NCBI RefSeq assembly: GCF_021043605.1
Contig: NZ_JAJNFB010000006.1
Span: forward strand, 1-61,305
Length of the DNA: 61,305 bases
Direction: 5' to 3'
Source: Borreliella americana
GTDB lineage: Bacteria > Spirochaetota > Spirochaetia > Borreliales > Borreliaceae
A program made the translations under genes and the position numbers. The notes beneath the pieces were generated by a model. The model saw only the letters and a program-made list of their open reading frames with translations, did no database searches and was not told where the DNA came from. This document shows positions 27,573 through 36,091 of the stretch, piece by piece. How positions within the stretch are numbered: the first letter of the stretch is position 1; every line of letters starts with the position of its first letter.

Positions 27573-30038
27573 ATGGGTTCAATTAGAGGTTTGTTTTTTG
27601 TAAGTTTTTTAATATTTTTTGTTGTTTTTAGTTTTGGTCAAGTTGAAAATTACAAAGGAAAGATAATAAAGGGCGTTAATTTTGAAGGACTTAAGAATAA
27701 GAAGGAGAGAGATTTTATTAATATTTTAAAACCTTACATTGGCGTGGCATATTCTAATGAAATTTTTGATAAATTGCAAATTGATCTTTATTCTCTTGAT
27801 TATTTTTCTGGGCTTATTAAGCCTATATTTAAAATGGATGGTGATGATCTTTTTATTACATTTATTGTAAAAGAAAAATCTTTAGTTAATTCTGTTTCTT
27901 TTTTTGATAGCAGTAGAGTTTTTTGGAATAGTGAGCTTGTTGAGAAGGTGAATATTAAAACCAATGAGCCTTTAAATCTTGCGAGTGTTAATAAAGGTAT
28001 TGACAAGCTTGAAGAGATGTATAAAGACATGGGATATCTTGAGGTTTCTGCAAATTTTGAAATCAAAGAAGAAGAAAATTTAGTTGATATTATTTTTAAT
28101 ATAGTAGCTGGACCTAAATATGTTGTTAAAGGAATTGACTTTGAAGGAAATTTGAGCTTTAAAAGTAGCACTTTAAGAAAATCTTTAGCATCAAGAGTAG
28201 TGTCTCTTTTCTCAGATGGCAAATATTTAAAAAGTAATGTTGATAAGGATAAGCGTCAATTGGAGTCTTTTTATAAAAATAATGGATATATTGATGTTAA
28301 GATTATCAATAGTACTGTTGATATTAAAGATGCCCTTAGGGATTCTAAAAGGCCAGAAAAGGAAGTTTTTTTGAAATATTTTCTTTCAGAAGGCAATGTT
28401 TTTAGATTTGGAAAGCTTGAAATTTCTGGTAATTCAGTTTTTACTTTGGAAGAATTAAAAAGTTTTATTACCTTTAGTGAAGGTGATATTTTTAATGATT
28501 CTAAATTTGAGCAGGATTTTGGCAAAATTAAGGAAAGTTATTTTAAGGAAGGATATATTTTTACAGAAATTATTTCTTCACAAAAGATAAGAGGAGAATT
28601 TGTTGATTTGTTAATTAAAATTACAGAAAAGGATAAAGCTCATATTGAATCTATTAATGTTTTTAAAAATAAAAATACAGCTTCGCATGTAATACTTAGA
28701 GAGATTCCTCTTAAAGAGGGAGATGTTTTTAGTTTGGACAAGTTTAAGATGGGTATGGCAAACTTACAGCAGCTTGGTTATTTTTCAAATGTAATTCCTG
28801 ATATTGTTCCAGGCAATACAGAGGGGCTTATGAAAATAAATTTAAACATTGAGGAGCGAGCAACAAGTAATTTTGGATTTGGTATGAATTTTGGAGGCAA
28901 TTCAAACTCTTCGTTTCCATTCTCAGTATTTGGGCAGTGGGAGCTTTCTAATTTTTTAGGCGAAGGCTACTATTTTGCCGCAAGACTAAATTTATCTTTT
29001 TTAGAGCAGAGTCTTAGTTTGACATTTAGAGATAATTGGTTTTTTCAGAAAAGATGGACCGTTGGTGGATTTATAGATTTTTCACACTCTGTTAATACTG
29101 CTTATCAGGATATTAATGGGCCTATTTTTTCTGGCAAAAGGGAAGTTCCTGATCCATTTACAAGTTGGGAAGAATATCGAGATGCTAAAAGCTTTTCTGA
29201 TTTTAATTCCATGAATTATTCTTTGCTTAAACTTGGTTTTGGAGCGTTTACCGGGTATACTTTTTCTAATTATCTTGGTAAGCAAACCCTTCTTGGTACT
29301 TTGCAAACTGCTTTAAAATATGTTTTTTATGATAATGAGGTCAACAGACCTTCAAATTATTATTTAAGAGATAATTACAAAACTTTTAGATTTGAAAATT
29401 CTCTTAGTTTGAGTGCGGCTTGGGATACAAGAAATTCTACCTCTTTATCTAATAATGGATTTTTACTTAAGCAACAGTTTGATTTTTTTGGTGGATTTTT
29501 ATTTGGTCAGAGCCATTTTATTAAATCTTCTACAACCTTTGAGAGATATTTTTCTCTTTTAGGATATGAGGATGTGTTTACTCCTTATTTTGATATTATT
29601 TTAACCTTAAGAAGTGTCTATTCTAATATATTGCCTCCTCTTGGTAATGGTTTTGAAATTGAAATTCAACCCCATCACCATATAATTCTTAGTGAAAATT
29701 TTATGCAGGCTAGAGGTTGGGGGATTTTGAAAAATATTTACAGTTCTTTTGTAAATACTGTTCAGATATCAATTCCTTTGTTAAAAAATATTTTAGTTTG
29801 GGATGCCTTTTTTATAGATTTTGCTTCCTATTCTTTGGAAGGGCAAGAAAATTCTTTGTTTAGACCTTTTAGTAGTTTTGCTTTTAGCTGGGGAACTGGA
29901 GTTAGAAGTCTTTTGCCTCAATTGCCGCTGTCTTTTGTAATAGCTTATCCTTTTTATTTTGACAATAATAAAGCCAAAAGTTATTACCAATATTATTCTG
30001 GATTTAAATTTTTCTTAGGAATTGAGATGAGATATTGA
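27573..30038 (+). CDS. bamA: BamA, outer-membrane protein assembly factor
   Basis: Central subunit of the BAM complex that inserts beta-barrel proteins. 821 residues. A signal peptide ends near FSFGQ. POTRA-type repeats fill about residues 28-420, for example KGVNFEGLKNKKERDF, VVKGIDFEGNLSFKS and KLEISGNSVFTLEELKS. The C-terminal half is the barrel, with the family segment GTGVRSLLPQLPLSFVIAYP and a terminal aromatic Tyr. AAGGGG lies five bases before the ATG. It sits between tamB and skp, an envelope-assembly operon. Confidence 0.96.
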   Translation: MGSIRGLFFVSFLIFFVVFSFGQVENYKGKIIKGVNFEGLKNKKERDFINILKPYIGVAYSNEIFDKLQIDLYSLDYFSGLIKPIFKMDGDDLFITFIVKEKSLVNSVSFFDSSRVFWNSELVEKVNIKTNEPLNLASVNKGIDKLEEMYKDMGYLEVSANFEIKEEENLVDIIFNIVAGPKYVVKGIDFEGNLSFKSSTLRKSLASRVVSLFSDGKYLKSNVDKDKRQLESFYKNNGYIDVKIINSTVDIKDALRDSKRPEKEVFLKYFLSEGNVFRFGKLEISGNSVFTLEELKSFITFSEGDIFNDSKFEQDFGKIKESYFKEGYIFTEIISSQKIRGEFVDLLIKITEKDKAHIESINVFKNKNTASHVILREIPLKEGDVFSLDKFKMGMANLQQLGYFSNVIPDIVPGNTEGLMKINLNIEERATSNFGFGMNFGGNSNSSFPFSVFGQWELSNFLGEGYYFAARLNLSFLEQSLSLTFRDNWFFQKRWTVGGFIDFSHSVNTAYQDINGPIFSGKREVPDPFTSWEEYRDAKSFSDFNSMNYSLLKLGFGAFTGYTFSNYLGKQTLLGTLQTALKYVFYDNEVNRPSNYYLRDNYKTFRFENSLSLSAAWDTRNSTSLSNNGFLLKQQFDFFGGFLFGQSHFIKSSTTFERYFSLLGYEDVFTPYFDIILTLRSVYSNILPPLGNGFEIEIQPHHHIILSENFMQARGWGILKNIYSSFVNTVQISIPLLKNILVWDAFFIDFASYSLEGQENSLFRPFSSFAFSWGTGVRSLLPQLPLSFVIAYPFYFDNNKAKSYYQYYSGFKFFLGIEMRY

Positions 30039-30046
30039 TTAATGCT

Positions 30047-30592
30047 ATGAAGAAATTTGTGTTTTTTTTGATTTTACCATTGTTTTTTTTATTTTCTTTT
30101 AATGTTTTTGCGATAGATGTTATTAAAATAGGAATTGTTGATTTTGATAGAATTGTGATTGAAGTTTTAAATCCTCAATTGAAAGCTAATCTTGATCAAA
30201 TAAAAAATCGGTATCAAGAACAAATAAATACGTTAAATTTAGAGCTTAAAAATTTAAGGGATATGTATGATAAATCTATTGCTGATAATGATTTAGATAA
30301 TGCAAGATCTTTTGGAAATCAATATAATTTGAAAGTTGATGAGCTAAAGAGAGTGTCTAGTTTGGCAAAGAATAATTTAGAACAGCAGAGATTGGCCAAT
30401 ATTAATAGTTTGAATAATAATAGTGAATCTCTAAGCAAAATACTTCATGCTATTCAATATGTTGCAGAAATTAATGGGTTTTCTTTGATTATGAAGAAAA
30501 ATAATCCATATATCCTTTACCACAATAGCACTGTTGATATAACAGACGATGTTGTTAAGCATCTTTTAGAAAAGGATAATAAAAATCCTTAA
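30047..30592 (+). CDS. skp: Skp/OmpH-family periplasmic chaperone
   Basis: About 181 residues. Signal peptide MKKFVFFLILPLFFLFSFNV is followed by KIGIVDFDRIV, the strand at the base of Skp. A long coiled-coil (about residues 45-130, rich in Leu/Asn/Lys) and a final VDITDDVVKHLLEK complete the fold. It would hold unfolded outer-membrane proteins for the neighbouring BamA. I prefer ATG 30047. An in-frame TTG at 30035 overlaps the bamA stop and is an alternative. Confidence 0.88.
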   Translation: MKKFVFFLILPLFFLFSFNVFAIDVIKIGIVDFDRIVIEVLNPQLKANLDQIKNRYQEQINTLNLELKNLRDMYDKSIADNDLDNARSFGNQYNLKVDELKRVSSLAKNNLEQQRLANINSLNNNSESLSKILHAIQYVAEINGFSLIMKKNNPYILYHNSTVDITDDVVKHLLEKDNKNP

Positions 30593-30881
30593 AGGCTTTT
30601 CCTTTCAAAATATTACGTTCTTTTTTAAAATTTTCAATTTCGCTTCAAAATAAGTTTAAATCTAACTTAAACAAAAAATATTGTTTATTGTGAAAAGTTT
30701 TTTGCAAATTTTTTAAAATTAATTAAATTTAAAACAGTAGGCTTTTTAATATTAGATATCTTTTGATTGTATAAAATATTTCTTTTACGGTCTTTTAATC
30801 ATTTTATATTCTTCCTTTTTTTTAATTGGATTATATTTATTTTATAATATCAATTGTAATTCAATATTATTTAGGAAGCAT
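30593..30881. other. Intergenic gap before mutS
   Basis: 289 bases without a supportable gene. A small AAAGG-cttttc-CTTT stem at the skp stop may be a weak terminator. A TATAAT (30843-30848) about 34 bases before the mutS ATG is a likely -10 box without a good -35. I see nothing else convincing; the rest is A/T-rich. Confidence 0.4.
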
Positions 30882-33470
30882 ATGGAAAAAAATGTTACCC
30901 CAATGATGAGGCAGTATTTAGATATCAAAAAAAAATATAAAGATGCTATTCTTTTTTTCAGAGTAGGAAGTTTTTATGAAATGTTTTTTGATGATGCAAT
31001 TGAAGCAAGCAAGCTTCTTAATTTAACATTGACAAAAAGAGAAAATGTTCCAATGTGTGGGGTGCCTTATCATACCAGTAAAGAATATATAAGGAAATTA
31101 ATTTTATTTGATAAAAAGGTTGCAATTTGTGAACAAGCGTCTAATTCTACTTCTGGGGGGCCTTTAGAAAGAGAGGTCGTTGAAGTAATAACCCCAGGCG
31201 TTATTATTGATGAAGATTTTTTAAATGATGATGTTAATAACTATTTAGTTGCTATCAGTGATTATAAAAATTATTATTCATTTTCTTATATAGATTTATC
31301 TACTTCTAGTCTTGGGATAATGTTTTATGAGAATGGGTTTTTTGAAAAACTTAAAAGGGATCTTGAGAAATATTCTCCTAAAGAGATAATAGTTTCTGAA
31401 AATTTTTATTATGAATACTCAGAGAAACTTAATTTTAGTAGGTTTTTAATCAACAGAGTTCCCACTTGGCATCTTGATAAGGATATTGCAATAAAAACAA
31501 TAAAGGAGCATTTTAATATACTTGGATTGAGCTCTCTTGGATTTGATGAGGAAAAGCCCTATTACATTTCAATTTTTCTTATTATAAATCATATAAAAAA
31601 TAATTTAAAAAATTTATTAAGTAATATTGATAAAATAGATATTAATAATGATTCTTCGTACATGTTTCTTGATGACGTAACTCAAGTTAATCTTGAACTT
31701 GTAAAAAATAACAATGATTTTTCTTCTCAATATTCATTATATTCTGTGTTAAATGATTGCAAAACTGCAATGGGAAAAAGACTTTTAAGGGAATTTATTT
31801 TAAATCCAATTTTAAATATTTCTGAGATTAATACCAGACTAGATCATGTTGAGTTTTTTTGCAAAAATATTAGCTTAACTGTGACTTTAAGAGAAACTTT
31901 TATTAATATATGGGATATTGAGAGAATAATATCTAGGATTCAAATGAAAAGGTATATTAAAAAAGATTTTTTATTTATTGAAAAAGCCCTTTCTGTATTT
32001 TTTACGGTAAAAAAGTTATTTAACAAGCATAATTTTGATTATTGGAATTTTAATAAGTTTGAAGAAGATAGTATTTCTAAGGTTTATTTTTTAATAAATA
32101 GTGCAATTTCAAGCTCGCCTGATGAGCTTATTAAAAGAGGTTATGATTTAAAGCTTGATGGCTTAAAAGATTTAAAGATTAATGCAAATAAATATATTGA
32201 TCAATATCTTGAATCAGAGAGATTGTTTAGCAAGATCAATAACTTAAAGATTAGAAAAACCAATAATAGGGGATTATTTTTTGAAGTTACAAAAAGTAAT
32301 TATGCCCAAGTTCCATCACATTTTATGGAAAGCCAAGCTTTAAATTCTTCAAAAAGATATAAAACAGAAAAACTTATTTCTCTTGAAGCAGATATTAATA
32401 ATGCTGAAGACAATGTGGTTGCTTTTGAACAGGAAATTTTTGATGAAATAGCATCAAATGTTGTTAAACATAATAAAGTTCTTAAAAAGGTTTCAGAATT
32501 TTTTGCATATATTGATTTAGTTGTTAACTTCGGTTATTTGGCAAAAAAAAATGAATACAAAAGGCCTTTATTAACGTCAGGTAAAGAAATTTTTCTTGAT
32601 AAATCTCGTCATCCTGTTGTTGAGCACTACACTAAAAATACTGAAATCTTTACTGAAAATTTTGTAAGGATTAATAAAGAAAAGTATTTTTGTTTAATTA
32701 CTGGACCTAATATGGCAGGTAAATCAACCTATTTGCGTCAAGTGGCTTTAATTACTTTAATGGCTCACATAGGTTCTTTTGTCCCGGCTTCTAAAGCTGT
32801 AATAGGCATTACAGATAAAATTTTTTGCAGAATTGGAGCAAGTGATAACATTTCCAAAGGCGAATCTACTTTTTTAGTTGAAATGAATGAAACAGCCAAT
32901 ATTTTAAGGAATGCAACAGAAAAGAGTTTAATAATTATGGATGAGGTTGGAAGAGGTACTAGCACTAATGATGGGCTTGCTATTGCTTATTCTATTATAG
33001 AATATATTTTAGAGTATATTAAAGCTAGAAGTTTGTTTGCCACACATTTTCATGAATTGTCATCTATTAATCACAAAGCTTTTATTAATCTTTCAATGAA
33101 AATTGAAAAGCAAGGCAACGATCTTGTTTTCTTAAGAGAAATTGAAGAAAAACCATCACTTAATTCTTATGGGATTTATGTTGCTCGTATAGCAGGACTT
33201 CCTTTAAGAGTGATAGATAGAGCTAATGTTATTCTAGAAACTTTGCTGGGCCGAGAGGGCAGTTCTTGTTTAGAGCTTTTTCCCTGTGTTTCTTCTGATG
33301 GTAATGATAAAGAGGTTTTGAAAAATGATACTGATATTCATATAAAATTAAGTGAGTATTTGGAGTTAAAAAATTTTATTTCTAACATAGATATTAATAA
33401 TATTACCCCTTTTCAATCAATTGAGCTTTTAAATCAAATTGTTTTAAAGGTTGTTTCTTGGTCTAGTTAG
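30882..33470 (+). CDS. mutS: MutS, DNA mismatch-recognition ATPase
   Basis: 862 residues, full length. It starts MEKNVTPMMRQYLDIKKKYK. The N-terminal domain has FRVGSFYEMFFDDAIEA with the mismatch-wedging Phe-x-Glu (FYE). The C-terminal ATPase has ITGPNMAGKSTYLRQVALI (Walker A), LIIMDEVGRGTST (Walker B) and ATHFHEL. Helix-turn-helix dimer residues follow. AGGA lies five bases before the ATG. comF begins one base after its stop. Confidence 0.97.
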   Translation: MEKNVTPMMRQYLDIKKKYKDAILFFRVGSFYEMFFDDAIEASKLLNLTLTKRENVPMCGVPYHTSKEYIRKLILFDKKVAICEQASNSTSGGPLEREVVEVITPGVIIDEDFLNDDVNNYLVAISDYKNYYSFSYIDLSTSSLGIMFYENGFFEKLKRDLEKYSPKEIIVSENFYYEYSEKLNFSRFLINRVPTWHLDKDIAIKTIKEHFNILGLSSLGFDEEKPYYISIFLIINHIKNNLKNLLSNIDKIDINNDSSYMFLDDVTQVNLELVKNNNDFSSQYSLYSVLNDCKTAMGKRLLREFILNPILNISEINTRLDHVEFFCKNISLTVTLRETFINIWDIERIISRIQMKRYIKKDFLFIEKALSVFFTVKKLFNKHNFDYWNFNKFEEDSISKVYFLINSAISSSPDELIKRGYDLKLDGLKDLKINANKYIDQYLESERLFSKINNLKIRKTNNRGLFFEVTKSNYAQVPSHFMESQALNSSKRYKTEKLISLEADINNAEDNVVAFEQEIFDEIASNVVKHNKVLKKVSEFFAYIDLVVNFGYLAKKNEYKRPLLTSGKEIFLDKSRHPVVEHYTKNTEIFTENFVRINKEKYFCLITGPNMAGKSTYLRQVALITLMAHIGSFVPASKAVIGITDKIFCRIGASDNISKGESTFLVEMNETANILRNATEKSLIIMDEVGRGTSTNDGLAIAYSIIEYILEYIKARSLFATHFHELSSINHKAFINLSMKIEKQGNDLVFLREIEEKPSLNSYGIYVARIAGLPLRVIDRANVILETLLGREGSSCLELFPCVSSDGNDKEVLKNDTDIHIKLSEYLELKNFISNIDINNITPFQSIELLNQIVLKVVSWSS

Positions 33471-33471
33471 T

Positions 33472-34089
33472 ATGAGTTATTTAAATGCTTTGAAGAGTAT
33501 ATTTTTACCTTTTTGTGTTTTTTGTAGAAAAAGATATGTATCTTCTAATGCTCTTTGTGATCAATGTAAGCCACTTTTTAATTTTAAAATTAAATTTGAT
33601 GAGAATTTGATTTATTTTTTTGAATATAAAGAGCACTACAAATCTTTAATTTTGTCTTATAAGAAGGATGCTCAAAAGTCAATTGGCAAATTTTTAGCAA
33701 GTGGAATTGCTGAATGTTTAAATAATATTGATTTTGATCAAATAGTAACTGTTCCCTGTAGTTTTAAAAGAAAATTATTTTATGGTTTTGATCATATGGA
33801 ATATATTGGTATTTTATTAAGCCGTTTTGGTTTTAATTATATAAATATTTTTTCAAGAAAGTATGGAAAAAGTCAGAAATTAATGAAAGGCAATCTCAGA
33901 TTTAAAAATCTTGAAAATAAAATTAAATTAAGATCAAAATATAAAAATTTTCAGTTTAAAAAGATTGTTTTGCTTGATGATATTGTTACTACAGGAGCAT
34001 CTATGTGTATTTGTGAGGATCTTATTATGCAATTGGGAGCTTATAAGGTTATAAAGCTTTCTTTGGCTAGATCTTATAATTTGGTTTAA
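33472..34089 (+). CDS. comF: ComF-family phosphoribosyltransferase-like protein
   Basis: 205 residues. An N-terminal zinc finger (FCVFCRKRY and LCDQCKPLF) leads to a phosphoribosyltransferase fold with LLDDIVTTGASMCICEDL. ComF proteins assist DNA uptake in competent bacteria. Borrelia is not known to be naturally competent, so its job may be different. ATG 33472 directly follows the mutS stop; a frame start at 33451 would overlap mutS without better support. Confidence 0.88.
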   Translation: MSYLNALKSIFLPFCVFCRKRYVSSNALCDQCKPLFNFKIKFDENLIYFFEYKEHYKSLILSYKKDAQKSIGKFLASGIAECLNNIDFDQIVTVPCSFKRKLFYGFDHMEYIGILLSRFGFNYINIFSRKYGKSQKLMKGNLRFKNLENKIKLRSKYKNFQFKKIVLLDDIVTTGASMCICEDLIMQLGAYKVIKLSLARSYNLV

Positions 34090-34091
34090 TG

Positions 34092-34120
34092 TTGACATTA
34101 TTTTTGCTAAGTGTTAACCT
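34092..34120 (+). promoter_or_regulatory. Promoter of the rimP-nusA-infB operon
   Basis: A perfect TTGACA (34092-34097), 17 bases, then TAACCT (34115-34120) preceded by TG one base upstream (an extended -10). It begins three bases after the comF stop. Transcription should begin near 34127, giving a leader with a strong hairpin before rimP. Confidence 0.6.
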
Positions 34121-34146
34121 TGATATGAGGTTTAGTTTATGTATTT

Positions 34147-34173
34147 AATAAGGTTCTTTAAAAGAACCTTATT
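34147..34173 (+). terminator. Terminator-like hairpin in the rimP leader (possible attenuator)
   Basis: aataaggttcttt (34147-34159) and aaagaaccttatt (34161-34173) form a perfect 13-bp inverted repeat around one base. ATTTTTAGG follows directly. The structure resembles an intrinsic terminator with a short U run. It lies between the promoter and the likely rimP start, so it could attenuate the operon or end comF transcripts. Confidence 0.55.
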
Positions 34174-34189
34174 ATTTTTAGGAATACAG

Positions 34190-34627
34190 TTGATTAAATA
34201 TTTTGATAAAAATAATGAAGTTTTTAATTTGATAAAAGATTTAACAGGGCGTTTAAATGTTGAGATATTGGAAATTAATATCTTTAGAAATAAAAATAAT
34301 GGAAAAATTCAAATAGTTCTTTATAGTAAAGATTTTTCCTTAGGTGTTGATTTGTTGACTGATTTGCACAAGATGATTTTATTAATTTTAGAAGCAAATC
34401 TTAAATATGGTTTTATTTTAGAACTTTCTACTCCAGGAATAGATAGAAAAATAAAAAGTGACAGAGAGTTTAAAATTTTTGAAGGTAAAAAGATTAAATT
34501 GATGCTAGATAATGAATTTGAAGAAGGTTTTATATTAGAGTCAAAGCCAAAAAGTTTTATTTTTAAAACAGATAGCAAAGAAGTAAATGTTTTTTATAGT
34601 GATGTTAAGAAAGCCAGATTAGTTTAA
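34190..34627 (+). CDS. rimP: Ribosome maturation factor RimP
   Basis: Assists 30S assembly. About 145 residues. [40 protein letters not shown] (the family's SSPGLDR motif) and [12 protein letters not shown] match RimP. I favour TTG 34190, which follows AGGA by six bases and gives the usual N-terminal length. ATG 34139 with GAGG 8 bases upstream would add 17 residues encoded by the hairpin. rimP-nusA-infB is a conserved order. The stop lies inside the nusA ribosome site. Confidence 0.85.
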   Translation: MIKYFDKNNEVFNLIKDLTGRLNVEILEINIFRNKNNGKIQIVLYSKDFSLGVDLLTDLHKMILLILEANLKYGFILELSTPGIDRKIKSDREFKIFEGKKIKLMLDNEFEEGFILESKPKSFIFKTDSKEVNVFYSDVKKARLV

Positions 34628-34640
34628 GGAGGAATTTTGG

Positions 34641-36089
34641 ATGATAAAGGGCACGGGGCATATGATTGTAAATATTGCAAATGATCGTGGCATGAGTATA
34701 GATTCTATTAGAAAAACAATTAAAGAATCGATATTAATAGCTTATAAGAAGTATTTTGGAAGCAATGAGAATGCTTTTATTAAGTTTGATGATGATACTG
34801 GAGATTTGTCTGTTTATGCAAAAAAGAAAATTGTAAAAGAGGTAAAAGATTCTTTGCTTGAAATATTAGAAAAAGATATCTCAAAGGAAAATATTGTAGA
34901 AGGTGGTTATGCTTACATTGAAATTAATCCTAAAGTTTTTGATAGGCTTTCTATTCAGGTTGCCAAACAAAGAACCAAAAATGACTTGCAAGGAATTGAG
35001 GATAATGAGATTTTATCAGAATTTAAAAGCAAGTTGAATAAAGTTATTATTGGATACGTTCAACAAAATAGAAATGGCGATCTTTATGTTAATCTTGGCA
35101 ATACAGATGGTATCATTCCCAAAAAGTATCAGTCGCCAAGAGAAGTTTATAACCTTAATGATAAGATTAGGGTTTTAGTTTATAGTGTCAAAAAGGGGAA
35201 AAATGGTATTGAAGTTATTCTTTCTAGAACCCATCCAAAGTTTATTGAAGAGCTTTTGGCACTTGAGATTCCAGAAATCGAAGAAGGTATTATTAAGATT
35301 CATAAAATAGTTCGCGATCCTGGTTACAGAATCAAAGTTGCTGTTTATTCTGAAAAAGAAGAGATTGATCCTGTTGGTCCTTGTATAGGGCAAAAAGGGG
35401 TCAGAATTCAATCTATAATTAAGGAACTTGAAGGAGAAAAAATCGATATTATCCCTTATAGTAAAGACATTAAAGAATTTATAAAGGATTCTTTGACCCC
35501 TTCTAAGATAGAACATGTTTATATTCTTGACGAGGATTTACATAAAGCTTTAGTAGTTGTTAGCGATGACCAACTTTCTCTTGCTATAGGTAAAATGGGC
35601 CAAAATGTTAGACTTGCCAATAGACTTCTTGACTGGGCTATTGATGTTAAAACTAGCAGTCAATTTGCAGAAATGAAAGCTAATTCAGAGTTTAAGCAAG
35701 AAACACTCGAAATGTTTGATAAAGTTATGCAGGATGTTGTTGAAGAGGAGCAATTTGAAGAGATAAGTAAAATAAGTGATCTTAAATTACTCGATCCTTC
35801 TGTGATTTCTAATTTATCAAAAGAGGGGTTTGATGATATTAATAATTTTTTACAAGCAGATGAGGGGGTGCTTTTTAATCTTGGTGTAAGTTATGAAAAC
35901 CAAGAAGAAATTAACAAAATATTAAAAGAGGGGATGATAATAATTTCTAATGACAATAATGAGTCTATGGAAAAGGCAGAAGAAGATGAAGAGCTTCTTT
36001 GCCCTGAATGTGGTGTTGTTATTAATGAAAATATGACCTCCTGTCCGGGTTGTAAAATAGGGCTTAGTTTTGAGTTTGAGGAGGAGTAG
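34641..36089 (+). CDS. nusA: NusA, transcription termination/antitermination factor
   Basis: 482 residues. The N-terminal polymerase-binding domain is followed by S1 (about 132-200, including GYVQQNRNGDLYVNLGNTDG), KH1 (PVGPCIGQKGVRIQSI) and KH2 (LAIGKMGQNVRLANRL). Unusually it ends with a predicted zinc ribbon, ELLCPECGVVINENMTSCPG then CKIG, preceded by one helix-hairpin-helix-like region. AAGGAGG lies 8 bases before the ATG, the strongest ribosome site here. It is probably co-transcribed with rimP and infB. Confidence 0.96.
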   Translation: MIKGTGHMIVNIANDRGMSIDSIRKTIKESILIAYKKYFGSNENAFIKFDDDTGDLSVYAKKKIVKEVKDSLLEILEKDISKENIVEGGYAYIEINPKVFDRLSIQVAKQRTKNDLQGIEDNEILSEFKSKLNKVIIGYVQQNRNGDLYVNLGNTDGIIPKKYQSPREVYNLNDKIRVLVYSVKKGKNGIEVILSRTHPKFIEELLALEIPEIEEGIIKIHKIVRDPGYRIKVAVYSEKEEIDPVGPCIGQKGVRIQSIIKELEGEKIDIIPYSKDIKEFIKDSLTPSKIEHVYILDEDLHKALVVVSDDQLSLAIGKMGQNVRLANRLLDWAIDVKTSSQFAEMKANSEFKQETLEMFDKVMQDVVEEEQFEEISKISDLKLLDPSVISNLSKEGFDDINNFLQADEGVLFNLGVSYENQEEINKILKEGMIIISNDNNESMEKAEEDEELLCPECGVVINENMTSCPGCKIGLSFEFEEE

Positions 36090-36091
36090 GT

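Noticed and set aside
27800-28525. Antisense open frames within bamA
   Set aside because: Ser/Leu-rich shadows of a clear BamA coding region without start signals.
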